DNA of 64,000 nucleotides from Synechococcus sp. UW105 (GTDB taxonomy: Bacteria; Cyanobacteriota; Cyanobacteriia; PCC-6307; Cyanobiaceae). Position numbers and translations under genes: made by a program. The notes under the pieces were generated by a model. It did not search any database, was not told the DNA's origin, and was given only the letters and a program-made list of their open reading frames with translations. The DNA lies in assembly GCF_900473935.1 (NCBI RefSeq), contig NZ_UCNN01000019.1, forward strand, positions 62,001 to 126,000, given 5' to 3'. Shown piece after piece: positions 9,261 to 19,590 of the stretch. Within the stretch, counting starts at the first letter, position 1; every line of letters starts with the position of its first letter.

Positions 9261-9926
9261 TCAGACCGTTGGGCTAGGCAACTCCTTGCGGCTGCTGAGC
9301 ACACGATCGATCAGGCCGAATTCAACGGCTTGTTCGGGAGTGAGATAGCTCATCCGATCGGAATCCTGGGCCAGCTGTTCAATGCTTCGCCCCGTGTTGT
9401 TCGACAGGATTTCCAGCATCGAACGCTTGTTCTGAAGCACTTCCTTGGCACGGATCTGGATGTCTGTGGCCTGGCCGCGCGCACCGCTCCTGGGCTGGTG
9501 CAGCACGATCGAGGAATGGGGCAGCGCAGCCCGTTGGCCTTTGGTGCCGGCAGAGAGGATCACCGCGGCGGTGCCCATGGCTTGGCCAATGCAGATGGTA
9601 TGCACCGGGGGCTTGACGTAGCGGAGGGTGTCGCAGATGGCGAAGGCTTCGGTTTCAAAGCCGATCGCGTCGCCGGAGTACCAGCTGGTGCCCGTGGAGT
9701 TGATATAGAAGTAAATCGGCTTCTCGGGGTTGTCGAACTCGAGATAGAGAAGCTGGGCGATGATCAGTTCGGTGACATCCAGTCCGAGCTGACGCTTGGT
9801 GTTGTCATCAGAGAACAGTGGCAGACCGAGGTAGACGATCCGTTCCTTGAGCATCAGCGACGGCAAGTCCGGAGGTGGCGTCCGCAACACCGTGGAGTCT
9901 CCGTAGTAAGGAGCTGAGGTGGTCAT
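9261..9926 (-). CDS. clpR: ClpR, inactive Clp protease subunit
   Basis: A ClpP paralogue that joins ClpP3 in mixed rings but cannot cut peptide bonds. Aligning its [11 protein letters not shown] with [11 protein letters not shown] of the neighbouring ClpP3 puts Gly118 where the catalytic Ser should be; the His of VLHQP is kept. The ~10-residue insertion near [20 protein letters not shown] is also typical of ClpR. Length is 221 residues. It is the first gene of the clpR-clpP3 pair, 30 bp downstream of the PIN/TRAM gene on the same strand. Confidence 0.93.
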   Translation of the reverse strand: MTTSAPYYGDSTVLRTPPPDLPSLMLKERIVYLGLPLFSDDNTKRQLGLDVTELIIAQLLYLEFDNPEKPIYFYINSTGTSWYSGDAIGFETEAFAICDTLRYVKPPVHTICIGQAMGTAAVILSAGTKGQRAALPHSSIVLHQPRSGARGQATDIQIRAKEVLQNKRSMLEILSNNTGRSIEQLAQDSDRMSYLTPEQAVEFGLIDRVLSSRKELPSPTV

Positions 9927-9956
9927 TCGTGGCGCGTCCCCTGGCGTGGTGGGAGC

Positions 9957-11126
9957 CTAGCGGGGGCCTGCGGTGTCGCGCTCGTTCGGATTGTTCGGTT
10001 TGGACGATTTGCCCTTTCCGCTGCGGGAGGGTTTGCCCGATTTTGCTGTTTTCGCCGATGTGCCCTCATCCAGACGGGCAAAAACCATGCGGCCGGTCGG
10101 GGTTTGCAGAGCTCCAGTGACCACCACGGGGTGGCGGCTGCCAATCAGTGCTCGAGCATCGTCGACAACCACCATCGTGCCGTCTTCCAAATAGCCCACC
10201 CCTTGGCTTTCTTCTTTGCCTTCGCGCACGATTTTGAGCTTCAGTTCATCGCCGGGCTGCACCTCCGGTCGCAGAGCGATCACCAGTTCGCTCAGGTTCA
10301 TCACCTTCAAGTCCTTCACCTGGGCCACCTGGGACAGGTTGAAGTCCGCTGTCACCAGAGTGCCGCCCGTGTCTTCGGTGAGCTGGAGCAACCGGTCGTC
10401 GGTGCCAGCACCGTCGTAACGGGTGGTGTTGATCACCAGCCGTCTGCCGTAGCTCTCGCGCAATTCTGTGAGCAGCTTGAGACCGCGGCGTCCCTTGGCC
10501 CGTTTTTCCAGGTTCGTGGAGTCGGCCAGCTTCTGCATTTCATCGATCACGGTCTCGGCCACAATCACCTGCCCTTCCAGTAGGCCACAGGCGAGCATGC
10601 CGCGGATGCGGCCGTCGATGATCACGCTCGTGTCGAGAATTTTGGCGGTTGCCGGCGTGAGGACGCCGTCGGCCACCAGGAGTGCTTCGGTGGAGGTGGG
10701 ATTGAACAACCGCAGCAGGGTGCGGCCATGCACCTCGGCAAGGTTGTACCCCAGAACCCCAAAGAAAACGTTGCTGATCACAGCCACCAAAGGCTTCACA
10801 AGGGCGGAGCTGCCCGCTAAGGGCAGCAAGAGCACTGGTGCCAGCAGCAGGTTGGCCACAAGTAGCCCAAGGATCAGGCCAACGGCACGACTCACCAGCA
10901 GGTCGGTGGGCATCGTGCGCACTTGGCGCATGAGCTGTAGCCGCAAGCGACGGAACACCAGCCCGGCGACAAGACCGATCACGGCACCACCAGAGGTGAG
11001 GCCCCATCGCACCAGCTCCACATCGGTGCCCGCAGCCAAGAGCTCCTGCGGCAGCAGATGAACTCCCATCCATCCGGTAGCCGCACCGGAGATCACGAAC
11101 AGAATCAGGATGAGCAGTTCAACCAT
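9957..11126 (-). CDS. PIN/TRAM domain membrane protein (YacL-like)
   Basis: A 389-residue protein with four N-terminal membrane segments (residues ~1-140), then a PIN nuclease-like domain (~160-280) beginning ILDTSVIIDGRI with acidic residues at VIDEMQKLAD, DDRLL and TADFNLSQ, then a TRAM RNA-binding domain (PGDELKLKIVREGKEESQG), and a basic Lys/Ser-rich tail. The PIN acidic residues are present, so RNase activity is plausible but not shown for this family. It resembles YacL of Firmicutes. It lies upstream of clpR and divergent from hemW. Confidence 0.9.
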   Translation of the reverse strand: MVELLILILFVISGAATGWMGVHLLPQELLAAGTDVELVRWGLTSGGAVIGLVAGLVFRRLRLQLMRQVRTMPTDLLVSRAVGLILGLLVANLLLAPVLLLPLAGSSALVKPLVAVISNVFFGVLGYNLAEVHGRTLLRLFNPTSTEALLVADGVLTPATAKILDTSVIIDGRIRGMLACGLLEGQVIVAETVIDEMQKLADSTNLEKRAKGRRGLKLLTELRESYGRRLVINTTRYDGAGTDDRLLQLTEDTGGTLVTADFNLSQVAQVKDLKVMNLSELVIALRPEVQPGDELKLKIVREGKEESQGVGYLEDGTMVVVDDARALIGSRHPVVVTGALQTPTGRMVFARLDEGTSAKTAKSGKPSRSGKGKSSKPNNPNERDTAGPR

Positions 11127-11196
11127 GGTTCGGTTAGTGGCGGCTCAGTCCATCTGCAGGCAGCATGCACCATCTTCCGACGGATGGCCTGGGCAG

Positions 11197-12441
11197 ATGT
11201 CCGCACCGCGCACCGCTTATGTGCATATCCCCTTCTGCCATCGGCGCTGTTTCTATTGCGATTTCGCTGTCGTGCCCCTGGGGGATAAGGCCGGAGGGGG
11301 AGGAGGTCCCGGCAGTGCCTCAATCGATTCTTACCTGGAACAGTTGCATGCTGAGATCGCCCTTTCCCCAAAAGGCCCTCCGCTGGCCACCGTTTATATC
11401 GGCGGGGGAACTCCGTCGCTTCTGACGCCTGAGCAGATCCATGCCTTGCTCAACCGGTTGTGTCGGCAGTTTGGCGTTCAGGCCGGAGCGGAGATCACCC
11501 TGGAGATGGATCCAGCCAGCTTTGATCAGCATGATCTTCAGGCCTTGATCGCTGCCGGCATCAATCGGGTCAGTCTCGGTGGCCAAAGTTTCGATGATGG
11601 TGTGCTCGAGACCCTCGGCCGTCGTCACCGCTCCGATGCCTTGATGCAGTGCTGTCGCTGGCTGGCGCAGGCTTGTCACGAAGGAGAGCTGCGCAGCTGG
11701 AGTCTGGATTTGATCCGTAACCTGCCGAACCAAACCCTCGAGGGGTGGTGCGAACAACTTGAGCAGGCCCTGGCGGTTGCGGCTCCCCACTTGTCGATTT
11801 ACGACCTGCAGGTCGAGCCAGGCACGGTGTTTGCCTGGCGGCAACAACGCGGTGAGCTGCCACTGCCCGATGACGATTTGGCGGCTGATCTGATGGCCAG
11901 CACCAGTCAGCGGCTCCGCCGTGCTGGCTTCTGTCGCTACGAAATCTCGAACTACGCCAGGCCTGGCCATGCTTCCCGTCACAACCGCGTCTACTGGAGC
12001 GGTGCGGGTTGGTGGGGGTTTGGTCTCGGTGCCACGAGTGCCCCCTGGGGAGAGCGGCTTGCTCGCCCCAGGACTCGGGAGGCTTACGGCTTGTGGCTGA
12101 CGGATCAGCATCAAGCGGTGCATCCCTCCCTGCATCGGCAGTCAGCCGCAGCACTGCCCCTGGATGACCGTCTGCTGGTGGGTCTCCGTCGTCATGAGGG
12201 GGTTCACCTGCTCGATCAGGCCCGAGCCTGTGGCTGGGATGAGCGCAGTTGCAATCGCTATCTCCCGGCTCTCGAGCGTCGTTGGACCAAGGCCCTGCAG
12301 CAGCGATTGCTGCTGCAGGAGGGGGGGCGTTGGCGTCTGAGCGACCCCGAGGGGATGGCCCTCAGCAACCAGGTGCTTGTGGAGCTGATGTGCTGGTGGG
12401 AGTCGCTGCCTGCTGACGTTGTTCGCTCACCCAGCCCCTGA
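11197..12441 (+). CDS. hemW: HemW-like radical SAM protein
   Basis: A radical SAM protein of the HemN/HemW family; HemW is regarded as a heme chaperone rather than a coproporphyrinogen oxidase. The cluster motif is C14-x3-C18-x2-C21 in [11 protein letters not shown], the HemW form without the extra Cys of HemN. Other blocks are [26 protein letters not shown] and [10 protein letters not shown]. The start used gives [13 protein letters not shown] and avoids overlapping the divergent PIN/TRAM gene. Older annotations call such proteins oxygen-independent coproporphyrinogen III oxidase. Its 3' end overlaps the convergent panB by 80 bp. Confidence 0.9.
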   Translation: MSAPRTAYVHIPFCHRRCFYCDFAVVPLGDKAGGGGGPGSASIDSYLEQLHAEIALSPKGPPLATVYIGGGTPSLLTPEQIHALLNRLCRQFGVQAGAEITLEMDPASFDQHDLQALIAAGINRVSLGGQSFDDGVLETLGRRHRSDALMQCCRWLAQACHEGELRSWSLDLIRNLPNQTLEGWCEQLEQALAVAAPHLSIYDLQVEPGTVFAWRQQRGELPLPDDDLAADLMASTSQRLRRAGFCRYEISNYARPGHASRHNRVYWSGAGWWGFGLGATSAPWGERLARPRTREAYGLWLTDQHQAVHPSLHRQSAAALPLDDRLLVGLRRHEGVHLLDQARACGWDERSCNRYLPALERRWTKALQQRLLLQEGGRWRLSDPEGMALSNQVLVELMCWWESLPADVVRSPSP

Positions 12442-13180
12442 GAGCCTCTAAGCACAGCTGTCGGCCTGGGATCAGGGCCGGGCTGAACGGGGGCTGCTTG
12501 GCGGTGAGGCCCAGAAGATCAGCTGTGACCCGAACCTGGCCATCACAGCCGTCCCCGGCTCCGATGCCGATCACGGCAATGGAAAGCAGTTGTTGCAGTT
12601 CAGAGGCAAGGTTTGTAGGGATGTGCTCCAAGACCAAGGAGCAGCAGCCAGCCGCTTCCAGGGCAAGGGCCTGTCGTTTGAGTTTGTCTTGGCTGTTGGG
12701 GTCCTGGGCCTGGCGGCGGTAGCCGAGACGATGCACGGCCTGTGGAGTGAGGCCTAGATGCCCCATCACTGGAATGCCCATTCGCACGAGCCGGTCGATC
12801 ACGGTGAGCACCTCTGGCTCTGCTCCTTCCAGCTTCACGGCCGCGGCTCCTGACTGTTTCAGCAACGTGCCAGCGGCCGCCACGGCTCGATCGGCACCGC
12901 ACTGGTAGCTGAGGAACGGGAGATCGACGACCACCAGCGGCTGTTCACTGATTGGGCCCATCAAGCCGCGGCACACCGCTTGGCTATGCAGCAACATCTG
13001 CTCCAGGGTCACTGGAAGGGTGGTGGCATGGCCTAAAACGACCATGGCAAGCGAATCTCCCACCAGCACCACATCGGCTCCAGCTTCTTGCACTAGAGAC
13101 GCGGAGAGGCTGTCCCAGGCGGTGAGCACGGTGATCGCACGACCGGACTGCTTGAAGCGGCTGAGATCACCAGGGCGCAT
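12362..13180 (-). CDS. panB: 3-methyl-2-oxobutanoate hydroxymethyltransferase
   Basis: Adds a hydroxymethyl group from methylene-tetrahydrofolate to ketoisovalerate, the first step to pantothenate and CoA. Family motifs are [60 protein letters not shown] and [13 protein letters not shown]. The core ends around ALRGWVSE. The last ~20 residues are a Thr/Ser/Pro/Ala-rich tail that lies inside the 80-bp antisense overlap with hemW. Length is 272 residues, normal for the family. The gene appears monocistronic. Confidence 0.95.
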   Translation of the reverse strand: MRPGDLSRFKQSGRAITVLTAWDSLSASLVQEAGADVVLVGDSLAMVVLGHATTLPVTLEQMLLHSQAVCRGLMGPISEQPLVVVDLPFLSYQCGADRAVAAAGTLLKQSGAAAVKLEGAEPEVLTVIDRLVRMGIPVMGHLGLTPQAVHRLGYRRQAQDPNSQDKLKRQALALEAAGCCSLVLEHIPTNLASELQQLLSIAVIGIGAGDGCDGQVRVTADLLGLTAKQPPFSPALIPGRQLCLEALRGWVSEQRQQAATPTSTSAPQAPGC

Positions 13181-13222
13181 CCGCCTCTCCAGGCCTGCGG
13201 AGGTCCATTGCTAGCATTACGA

Positions 13223-13319
13223 GGACTCGGACCCATGCGGTCCAGACGCCCAAACCTGGTCAGGACCGGAAGGGAGCAGCCACACGGGATGCTCTGGGCA
13301 GGCGTGGACTCCGGGTCAC
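13223..13319 (+). ncRNA. ffs: Signal recognition particle RNA (4.5S type)
   Basis: A ~97-nt RNA with the universal SRP apical motif GGTCAGGACCGGAAGGGAGC: the GGAA tetraloop with the internal loops bound by Ffh. The arms close as a long hairpin, with CCAGACGCCC pairing GGGCAGGCGTGG, and the 3' end is followed by ATTTTTCT. A TAGCAT box at 13212-13217 could serve as the -10 element. It lies between panB (divergent) and ftsZ (convergent). Its protein partner gene ffh is elsewhere in this window. Confidence 0.95.
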
Positions 13320-13354
13320 CATTTTTCTGGACCCAGTGGTTTCATCAGTGCATC

Positions 13355-13381
13355 AAAAAAGCCCTGTGATCGACAGGGCCT
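13355..13381 (-). terminator. Rho-independent terminator of ftsZ
   Basis: On the minus strand, GGCCCTGT, a short CGATC loop and ACAGGGC are followed by TTTTTT, 26 bp past the ftsZ stop. It is a textbook intrinsic terminator. It also separates ftsZ from the convergent SRP RNA gene. Confidence 0.9.
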
Positions 13382-13406
13382 TCTTGATGATTGATCAGAA
13401 GAAGGA

Positions 13407-14564
13407 TCAGCCTTCGCCTGAATCGGAACGCATCTGACGCTGACGCAGAAATTCGGGAATGCGGGCACCGGATTCTGTTGGGTCTGGTGCGGCGAACGAC
13501 ATGGCGCTTGGCCGACTTTTGGCGCGCTCATTGCGATAGGGCTGGCCGTTTTCGAAGCCTGTCGCGATCACGGTGACGTGGATTTCGCCCTCGAGACGTT
13601 CATCAACCACCGCTCCGACAATGATGTTGGCCTCGGGGTCCACGACGTCGTAAATCACTTCGGACGCAGACGTCATGTCCTCGAGGGTCATGTCTCTGCC
13701 GCCGCTGATATTGATCACACAGCCCTTGGCCCCATCGATTTGGGCCGCCTCGAGCAGGGGGCTGTTGATCGCGCTTTGGGCCGCTTCGATGGCGCGGGAA
13801 CGGCCGGATCCCACACCGATGCCGAGCAGAGCCGTGCCGGCTTCTGTCATCACCGAGCGCACATCGGCGAAGTCCACATTCACAAGGCCGGGGCAGGTAA
13901 TGATGTCGCTGATGCCCTTCACGCCCATGCGCAACACATCATCGGCGCTGCGGAAGGCTTCCTGAAGCGGAGCACTGCCGATGGCGTCACGCAGTCGATC
14001 GTTGGGGATCACAATCAAGGTGTCGACATGCTCAGCCAGCCTGGCAATGCCCTCATCGGCCTGACGCATGCGTCGGCGACCCTCAAAGCTGAAGGGTTTG
14101 GTGACGATGCCTACGGTGAGAGCTCCGCTTTCCTTGGCCACTTCTGCGACCACTGGTGCGGCACCGGTCCCGGTGCCGCCGCCCATCCCGGCGGCGATGA
14201 ACACCAGATCGGTTCCCTGTAGAGCTTGCTGAAGGTCAGCACGTGATTCCTCAGCGGCTTTCTGGCCGATGCTGGGATTGCCACCGGCGCCAAGACCGCG
14301 GGTGAGGGTCTGACCGAGTTGCACGCGGTTTTGCGAGGCCGATTGAAGTAACGCTTGGGCGTCGGTGTTGAGAACGCTGTATCCGACTCCTTCTAGATCG
14401 CTTTGGATCATTCGGTTTACAGCGTTGCTGCCACCCCCTCCGACCCCGATCACCTCGATACGCGCCGATTGACTGGGAAGGATGCCACTGGTCTCAGGAC
14501 CCTCTGATTGGTGGTGGGGCATCATCTCCATCGTTGAGGCTTGGCCGTTGAGCTGTGGATGCAT
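13407..14564 (-). CDS. ftsZ: Cell division protein FtsZ
   Basis: The tubulin-like GTPase that forms the division ring. The N-terminal domain starts near [17 protein letters not shown]; the GTP signature is [17 protein letters not shown], followed by [12 protein letters not shown] and the T7 catalytic loop around [11 protein letters not shown]. The C-terminal peptide [12 protein letters not shown] is the anchor for membrane tethers. It has a ~35-residue polar N-terminal extension before the conserved core, as in other cyanobacteria. It follows ftsQ by 74 bp on the same strand and ends at an intrinsic terminator. Confidence 0.98.
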   Translation of the reverse strand: MHPQLNGQASTMEMMPHHQSEGPETSGILPSQSARIEVIGVGGGGSNAVNRMIQSDLEGVGYSVLNTDAQALLQSASQNRVQLGQTLTRGLGAGGNPSIGQKAAEESRADLQQALQGTDLVFIAAGMGGGTGTGAAPVVAEVAKESGALTVGIVTKPFSFEGRRRMRQADEGIARLAEHVDTLIVIPNDRLRDAIGSAPLQEAFRSADDVLRMGVKGISDIITCPGLVNVDFADVRSVMTEAGTALLGIGVGSGRSRAIEAAQSAINSPLLEAAQIDGAKGCVINISGGRDMTLEDMTSASEVIYDVVDPEANIIVGAVVDERLEGEIHVTVIATGFENGQPYRNERAKSRPSAMSFAAPDPTESGARIPEFLRQRQMRSDSGEG

Positions 14565-14638
14565 TATGTCGTTGCGGACGGCATCCGCCTTTAAATCTGG
14601 TCAGCCTTGTGGATTCGAGCTAAATCCGCAACACAGCG

Positions 14639-15472
14639 TCAGGGTTCGCTTGTTTTTGCCTTGGCGGGCTTCGCTTGGGCAGGTAGCTGCAGTTCTGGTT
14701 GACGAGGGTCACTCAAGTCGATGCTGCTCCCGGCCTGACGGCGGAGCTCCGGCGGCAGGCTGCGGCTCAGCTGGCTCAGCGTGATCAACTGCTGCTCGAG
14801 GAGGCGAGGATCGTTGCCCAGTTGCACCAGGCCAAGGGCGGCTGTGCGCAGGCTGAGGGAGCCGTCTGCTCCGATCTCGATGCTCTCAAGGGGGCTGCCG
14901 AGCTGATCCCTCTGTTCCAGTAATCGGGCCACCGAGCCCCGTTGCGCCGGTGTCCAGCCCCTCACTTCAATCGTGGTTTCGGGCTCTTCGCCGTGGTCTG
15001 ACGCGGTGCGTGCCATCCACTGTCCACGCCGATCGACCATGCCGCGGAGCAGGCCTTTCTCGCCTTGACGGGTGGCTGCTGCCAGCGGACGACGATCCTC
15101 GAGTTCAACCGTCAACCCAGGTGGCAGCAGCCGTCGTTCCACCGCAACGGCCTGGACCGGCAGTTTCTTGAGTAGCTCAGCCTCCACCTCACCAGGACGC
15201 AGGCTCAGCAGAGGCAGGGGAAAGCTGAGAGCCGCCGCTTCGATCACTGCGTCACGGCCCAGGCGCTGGCTGCCGCTCACCTGCACTTGGTCTTGATGAC
15301 GGAGGGTCCAGCCATGGGTGAGCAGGACCCAGCCCAACCCGGTGGCTGCTGAAGCCAGGAACGTGAGCCGCCAGCATTGAATCCATCGTTCTCGCCTGCG
15401 CTCCTGACGCAGCCTGCGGCGCCTCTCAACGCCAGGAGGCAGGGGGGAGTTGGAGGAGCTATCGCCGCTCAC
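14639..15472 (-). CDS. ftsQ: Cell division protein FtsQ
   Basis: A single-pass membrane protein of the divisome. It has an Arg-rich cytoplasmic tail (VERRRRLRQERRRERW), one membrane segment (residues ~33-52) and a POTRA domain starting at VQVSGSQRLGRDAVIEA with the typical VERRLLPPGLTVELEDRRPL strand. The C-terminus is a Pro/Lys/Ala tail. It overlaps the upstream small gene by 4 bp and precedes ftsZ, giving the cyanobacterial ddl-(x)-ftsQ-ftsZ order. Confidence 0.93.
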   Translation of the reverse strand: MSGDSSSNSPLPPGVERRRRLRQERRRERWIQCWRLTFLASAATGLGWVLLTHGWTLRHQDQVQVSGSQRLGRDAVIEAAALSFPLPLLSLRPGEVEAELLKKLPVQAVAVERRLLPPGLTVELEDRRPLAAATRQGEKGLLRGMVDRRGQWMARTASDHGEEPETTIEVRGWTPAQRGSVARLLEQRDQLGSPLESIEIGADGSLSLRTAALGLVQLGNDPRLLEQQLITLSQLSRSLPPELRRQAGSSIDLSDPRQPELQLPAQAKPAKAKTSEP

Positions 15473-15879
15473 AGATCGCAGCGAGCAGTGCTCATCAACT
15501 GGTCAATCCAACGACGGGCTCGATCGGCATCGGAGAAGGGAACATCCATCTGGGCTCCACCGCCGATCAGTCTCAGCCGACAGCGTCCTTGGGATTCATT
15601 CGCTAGCGGTGCTTCTCCAGATGCAAGGGCCATTAGTTCGACGACCTCAAGGCTTTTGATCTCGAACCGTCCCTGCTGTTCAAATTTGCCTGCGGAAAAG
15701 CGGCTCCAGGTGAGTTGGCCATCCTTCACGCAGGCCGCACAGCACCCATCCAGTTTTGCTAATTCAGATCCTTCTGACCAGGCCAAGAAGAGGTTCTGAC
15801 GCCGCCGTTCCAGCCATCCCAGAGATGCCAGCAAAACAAATACCAGCAGGAGTGGGAACCAGAGCAGACCGTGAAGCAT
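15469..15879 (-). CDS. Conserved hypothetical membrane-anchored protein
   Basis: A 136-residue protein starting MLHGLLWFPLLLVFVLLASL, one N-terminal membrane segment, then a soluble domain with CCAACVKDGQLTWSRFS and a C-terminal RWIDQLMSTARCDL. The soluble part looks like a small beta-rich domain and ends with a helix. The shorter start is chosen because the longer frame would run into ddlA. It overlaps ftsQ by 4 bp and follows ddlA closely, so it is probably co-transcribed with the division genes. No named family was recognised. Confidence 0.75.
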   Translation of the reverse strand: MLHGLLWFPLLLVFVLLASLGWLERRRQNLFLAWSEGSELAKLDGCCAACVKDGQLTWSRFSAGKFEQQGRFEIKSLEVVELMALASGEAPLANESQGRCRLRLIGGGAQMDVPFSDADRARRWIDQLMSTARCDL

Positions 15880-15913
15880 GAATCGTGTCGGAGCAAGCCT
15901 GCTGTAGGGCCCC

Positions 15914-16978
15914 TCATTCTCGCGCGCTGTCGACCAACTGTGCCACCAGTTGCTCCAGCTGGATGCCACTGGCTTCCCAGAGCATCGGATACATGCTCAA
16001 GGAGGTGAAGCCAGGCAAGGTGTTGATCTCGTTGATCCAGAGGCAGTCGGTGCTGTCGTCGTAGAAGAAATCAACCCGTGCCATGCCCTCAACGCATAAC
16101 GCCCGACAGGCATCAAGGGCCATCGTCTGCACTTGCTCTTGAAGGGTTGGCTCAATCGGAGCCGGGATCAGGGTGTGGCTCAGCCCATCGCTGTATTTGG
16201 TTGTGTAGTCATACCAATCGGCATCGAAACGGATCTCGCCCACAACCGAGGCTTTGAGCTGGCGTTTTCCTAAAACGGCACATTCCAGCTCCCTGGCATT
16301 CACGCCTTGCTCGACAACGATGCGGGGATCAAGCTGTGCAGCTTGTTCAAGGCCCTCGAGGAGTTGGTCACGGTCTCTTGCCTTGCTGATGCCAACGGAG
16401 GAGCCAAGATTCGCCGGTTTGACGAAGCAGGGGTAGCCGAGTTCCTGTTCGATTCGTTGCACCAAGGCCTGACGGCGATCGTTCTGGTGAAGATCGGAGG
16501 CATTCAGACCCACATAGGGCACTTGCTTGAGTCCGGCGGCATCAAAGGCGGCCTTCATGGCCAGTTTGTCCATCGCCACGGCAGAGCCGAGGACCCCTGC
16601 TCCCACAAATGGTTTCCCCATCAGCGTGAACAATCCCTGCACGGTGCCGTCTTCACCATTGGGTCCATGCAGCACCGGGTACCAGACATCCACAGCATCG
16701 GCTCCCCCCGGAAGCTTGTGCAGTCCAGGGGCGGGCAGGGGCGTGGGCAGTTGGTCTGTTTCAGCTGGCAGACCTGTGGCCAGCACGGGACGGGCAATGT
16801 CTTCAGGCCACCAGCGGCCATCCCTGTCGATGTAGAAGGCTGTGACGCTGAATCGCTCTTTGTTCTGCCCCTGTTCGAGTGCGGCGATCACCGTGGCGGC
16901 AGAACGGATCGACACGGCATGCTCTCCGGACGCACCGCCGAACACAAGGCCGATGCGAACGGGGGGAGTTGTCATCAA
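15914..16978 (-). CDS. ddlA: D-alanine--D-alanine ligase
   Basis: Joins two D-alanines for the peptidoglycan precursor, using ATP. ATP-grasp features are present: [15 protein letters not shown] at the N-terminus, [44 protein letters not shown] for nucleotide binding, and metal-binding [13 protein letters not shown] near the end. Length is 354 residues, normal. It lies between miaB and the ftsQ/ftsZ run on the minus strand. Confidence 0.97.
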   Translation of the reverse strand: MMTTPPVRIGLVFGGASGEHAVSIRSAATVIAALEQGQNKERFSVTAFYIDRDGRWWPEDIARPVLATGLPAETDQLPTPLPAPGLHKLPGGADAVDVWYPVLHGPNGEDGTVQGLFTLMGKPFVGAGVLGSAVAMDKLAMKAAFDAAGLKQVPYVGLNASDLHQNDRRQALVQRIEQELGYPCFVKPANLGSSVGISKARDRDQLLEGLEQAAQLDPRIVVEQGVNARELECAVLGKRQLKASVVGEIRFDADWYDYTTKYSDGLSHTLIPAPIEPTLQEQVQTMALDACRALCVEGMARVDFFYDDSTDCLWINEINTLPGFTSLSMYPMLWEASGIQLEQLVAQLVDSARE

Positions 16979-17014
16979 GGGCAGGCCGGCGGCCAGGCAT
17001 GAGCGCCAAAGGTA

Positions 17015-18412
17015 TCAGTGGTTCACCGGGATGCCACTCAGGGAGAACGAGCGCACTGCATCGATCCGCACCGTTACGAGATCACCTGGCTTGAAGCGGT
17101 GACCATTGCTCGCCTCGGAACTGAAGAAGGTGAGTCGGTTGGTCCGCGTCCGTCCCATCAGTTGGGACGGATCCTTTGGGTTGATCCCTTCGGCAAGCAC
17201 TTCTTCGCGGCGGCCTGCATAACGAGCGTTGCGGTCACGGGCGCAACGCTCGACTAGGGCATTAATTTCCCTGAGGCGTTCCACTTTCACCTCTTCCGGA
17301 AGCTGGTTGTCCCAGTCGGCTGCTGGCGTATTCGGCCGCGGGGAATAAGCAGCAGTGTTCACCTGGTCGAATCCGATCTCTTCAATTAAGTGGAGGGTGC
17401 GGCGAAACTGAACCTCGGTTTCACCAGGGAACGCCACGATGACGTCGGCGCTAAGTGCCGCATCGGGCATGCGCACCTTGATCCGATCGATGATCCGCCG
17501 GTAGCGCTCAATCGTGTAGCCCCGGGCCATGGCTCGCAAGACATCGTTATCGCCGCTCTGGAAGGGGATATGGAAGTGCTCGCACAGCTTGGGAAGATCG
17601 GCGCAAGCATCAATCAGCCGTTCGGTGAAGTAACGCGGGTGGCTGGTGGCGAAGCGGATGCGTTCGATTCCCCTGACGTCATGAACGTGATGGAGCAGGT
17701 CGGTGAGCGTGTGCTGGCGCCGGCCCTCCGCGGTGATGCCAGGTAGATCCCGCCCATAGGCATCAATGTTCTGGCCTAGCAGGGTGATTTCCTTAAAACC
17801 CTGCGCTGCAAGGCCTTCCATCTCCAGCTTGATGGCCTCTGGATGCCGGGATTGCTCTTTGCCCCGTACCGAGGGCACCACGCAATACGTACAGCGTTCG
17901 TTGCAGCCGTAGATCACATTGACCCAGGCACAGATGTCACTGTCGCGACGGGCGGTGGTGAGATCTTCAAGGATGTGATGCTCTTCGGTGGCGACCACTT
18001 GTTGGCCCGTTTCCACCTGGGTGAGCAACGTTTCCAAACGGTTGGCATGCTGCGGACCCATCACCAGGTCGAGTTCGGGTACTCGGCGCAGCAGGGATTC
18101 ACCTTCCTGCTGGGCGACGCAACCGGCCACGATCAGAGTGAGGTTGGGATTCTCTCGTTTGCGCTGGGCCTGGCGGCCCAAATAGCTGTACACCTTTTGT
18201 TCCGCGTTGTCGCGGATTGTGCAGGTGTTGTAGAGCACGAGGTCGGCATCGAGCTCGGCTTGGGCCTCGCTGTAGCCCATGGTTTGCAAGATCCCCGCCA
18301 TCCGCTCGGAATCCGCCTTGTTCATCTGGCAGCCAAAGGTGGTGATCCAGTAGCTGCCGCGTTCGTGGCGAGATGCAGGCGTTGCTGTGGTGGGTGAAGC
18401 GGAAACGACCAA
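17015..18412 (-). CDS. miaB: tRNA-2-methylthio-N6-dimethylallyladenosine synthase
   Basis: A radical SAM methylthiotransferase that modifies A37 of tRNAs reading UNN codons. The N-terminal UPF0004 domain has [12 protein letters not shown] and two further cysteines ([17 protein letters not shown]) for the auxiliary cluster. The radical SAM triad is [10 protein letters not shown]-terminal TRAM domain begins near [12 protein letters not shown]. At 465 residues it is full length. It is transcribed divergently from the racemase operon, with ~95 bp between the starts. Confidence 0.97.
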   Translation of the reverse strand: MVVSASPTTATPASRHERGSYWITTFGCQMNKADSERMAGILQTMGYSEAQAELDADLVLYNTCTIRDNAEQKVYSYLGRQAQRKRENPNLTLIVAGCVAQQEGESLLRRVPELDLVMGPQHANRLETLLTQVETGQQVVATEEHHILEDLTTARRDSDICAWVNVIYGCNERCTYCVVPSVRGKEQSRHPEAIKLEMEGLAAQGFKEITLLGQNIDAYGRDLPGITAEGRRQHTLTDLLHHVHDVRGIERIRFATSHPRYFTERLIDACADLPKLCEHFHIPFQSGDNDVLRAMARGYTIERYRRIIDRIKVRMPDAALSADVIVAFPGETEVQFRRTLHLIEEIGFDQVNTAAYSPRPNTPAADWDNQLPEEVKVERLREINALVERCARDRNARYAGRREEVLAEGINPKDPSQLMGRTRTNRLTFFSSEASNGHRFKPGDLVTVRIDAVRSFSLSGIPVNH

Positions 18413-18507
18413 GGCTGTCAGCGGTGTGGGAGACCGGTGATGGAGAGCTCAGATCAGTGTCGGTCACGACGGGTCTGTGTCAGTTTGAGAATCGTTGCGG
18501 TAGCGGT

Positions 18508-19590
18508 ATGGGCTGGAGCCTGCGGCGGTTTTCTTTAACCAAGGCGGTGCCCCTGGCCATCAGTCGAGGCACCACCTCTGTTGTGGATCATCTCGAGGTG
18601 TCCCTCAGCGCTGAAGGTGTCACCGGCCGGGGCGAGGCCGGTGGACTGGACACGGGCCATCGCAGTTACGGAACGGATGCGATTGAGGCGGAGTTGCAGC
18701 AGCTCCTGCCACGTCTTGATGGGCTTGATCCTTTGAATCGGCTCAGGTTCGATGCTCTGCTCGCGGCTCTGTCCCCCCCGGCGCGTTGCGCCATTGATCT
18801 GGCGCTGTGGGATTGGAGGGGGCAGCGTTTGGGCGAACCGCTTTGGCGGTTATGGGGTCTGGATGGCTCTCGGCGCGTGGCCACCAGCGTCACCCTCGGG
18901 CTTGGCAGTGTGGAGCAGGTGCTTGCCCGGCTTGATCGCTGGTGGGGGCAGCTGCCGGCGAGACGTATCAAGCTCAAGTTGGGCAGTCCGGATGGGCTCG
19001 ACCATGACCGTCAGCTGCTTGAGGCCGTGGCCCAGGCTCTCAACGGCCATCAGCAACAACAACAGCTGCCGCTTGAGCTGCAGGTGGATGCCAATGGAGG
19101 TTGGACGCTGGATCAGGCCAGACGGATGATCCCAGACCTAATGCGGCTGGGGGTGGTCTTGCTGGAGCAGCCGTTGGCCGCGGCGAGTGATGCAGACCGG
19201 GATACAGCATCTTTCGCGGCCCTGAAGCCCGATTGCCCTTTGCCCTTGGTGGCGGATGAGAGCTGCTGGACTTTGATCGACCTGCTGCGGTTGGCCCCCC
19301 ATGTCGATGGGGTCAATCTGAAACTGCTGAAGACAGGTGGTCTGAGTGAGGCGCTTTTGATGGCGCAGCTGGCGCGTCGGCTCGATCTTGATCTGATGGT
19401 GGGTTGCTATTCAGATAGCTGTCTGCTGAATGGTGCTGCCGCCCAGTTGTTGCCGCTGATTCGCTGGCCTGATCTGGATAGTCACCTCAATCTTGTTGAT
19501 GATCCCTTCTGGGGGTTGCCGATGGACGGTGATGAGCAATGGGCTCCTGAGGGGGCTGGGCTAGGGATCGGTTTCCGGGAGGACGGCTGA
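18508..19590 (+). CDS. Enolase-superfamily racemase/epimerase (DgcA-like)
   Basis: A 360-residue member of the mandelate racemase/muconate-lactonizing group, closest to L-Ala-D/L-Glu epimerases. The catalytic lysines fit K155-x-K157 (RRIKLKLG) and K272 (VNLKLLKTGG); metal ligands fit D194 (QVDANGGW), E220 (LLEQPL) and D250 (VADESCW). All key residues are intact. Such enzymes racemise Ala-Glu dipeptides in wall recycling. When the next gene is a DUF1611 protein, as here, the pair matches DgcA/DgcN, in which DgcA racemises N-acetyl-D-glutamate to the L form. The choice between the two rests on this context. The start gives MGWSLRRFSLTK; its stop overlaps the next start (TGATG). Confidence 0.85.
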   Translation: MGWSLRRFSLTKAVPLAISRGTTSVVDHLEVSLSAEGVTGRGEAGGLDTGHRSYGTDAIEAELQQLLPRLDGLDPLNRLRFDALLAALSPPARCAIDLALWDWRGQRLGEPLWRLWGLDGSRRVATSVTLGLGSVEQVLARLDRWWGQLPARRIKLKLGSPDGLDHDRQLLEAVAQALNGHQQQQQLPLELQVDANGGWTLDQARRMIPDLMRLGVVLLEQPLAAASDADRDTASFAALKPDCPLPLVADESCWTLIDLLRLAPHVDGVNLKLLKTGGLSEALLMAQLARRLDLDLMVGCYSDSCLLNGAAAQLLPLIRWPDLDSHLNLVDDPFWGLPMDGDEQWAPEGAGLGIGFREDG

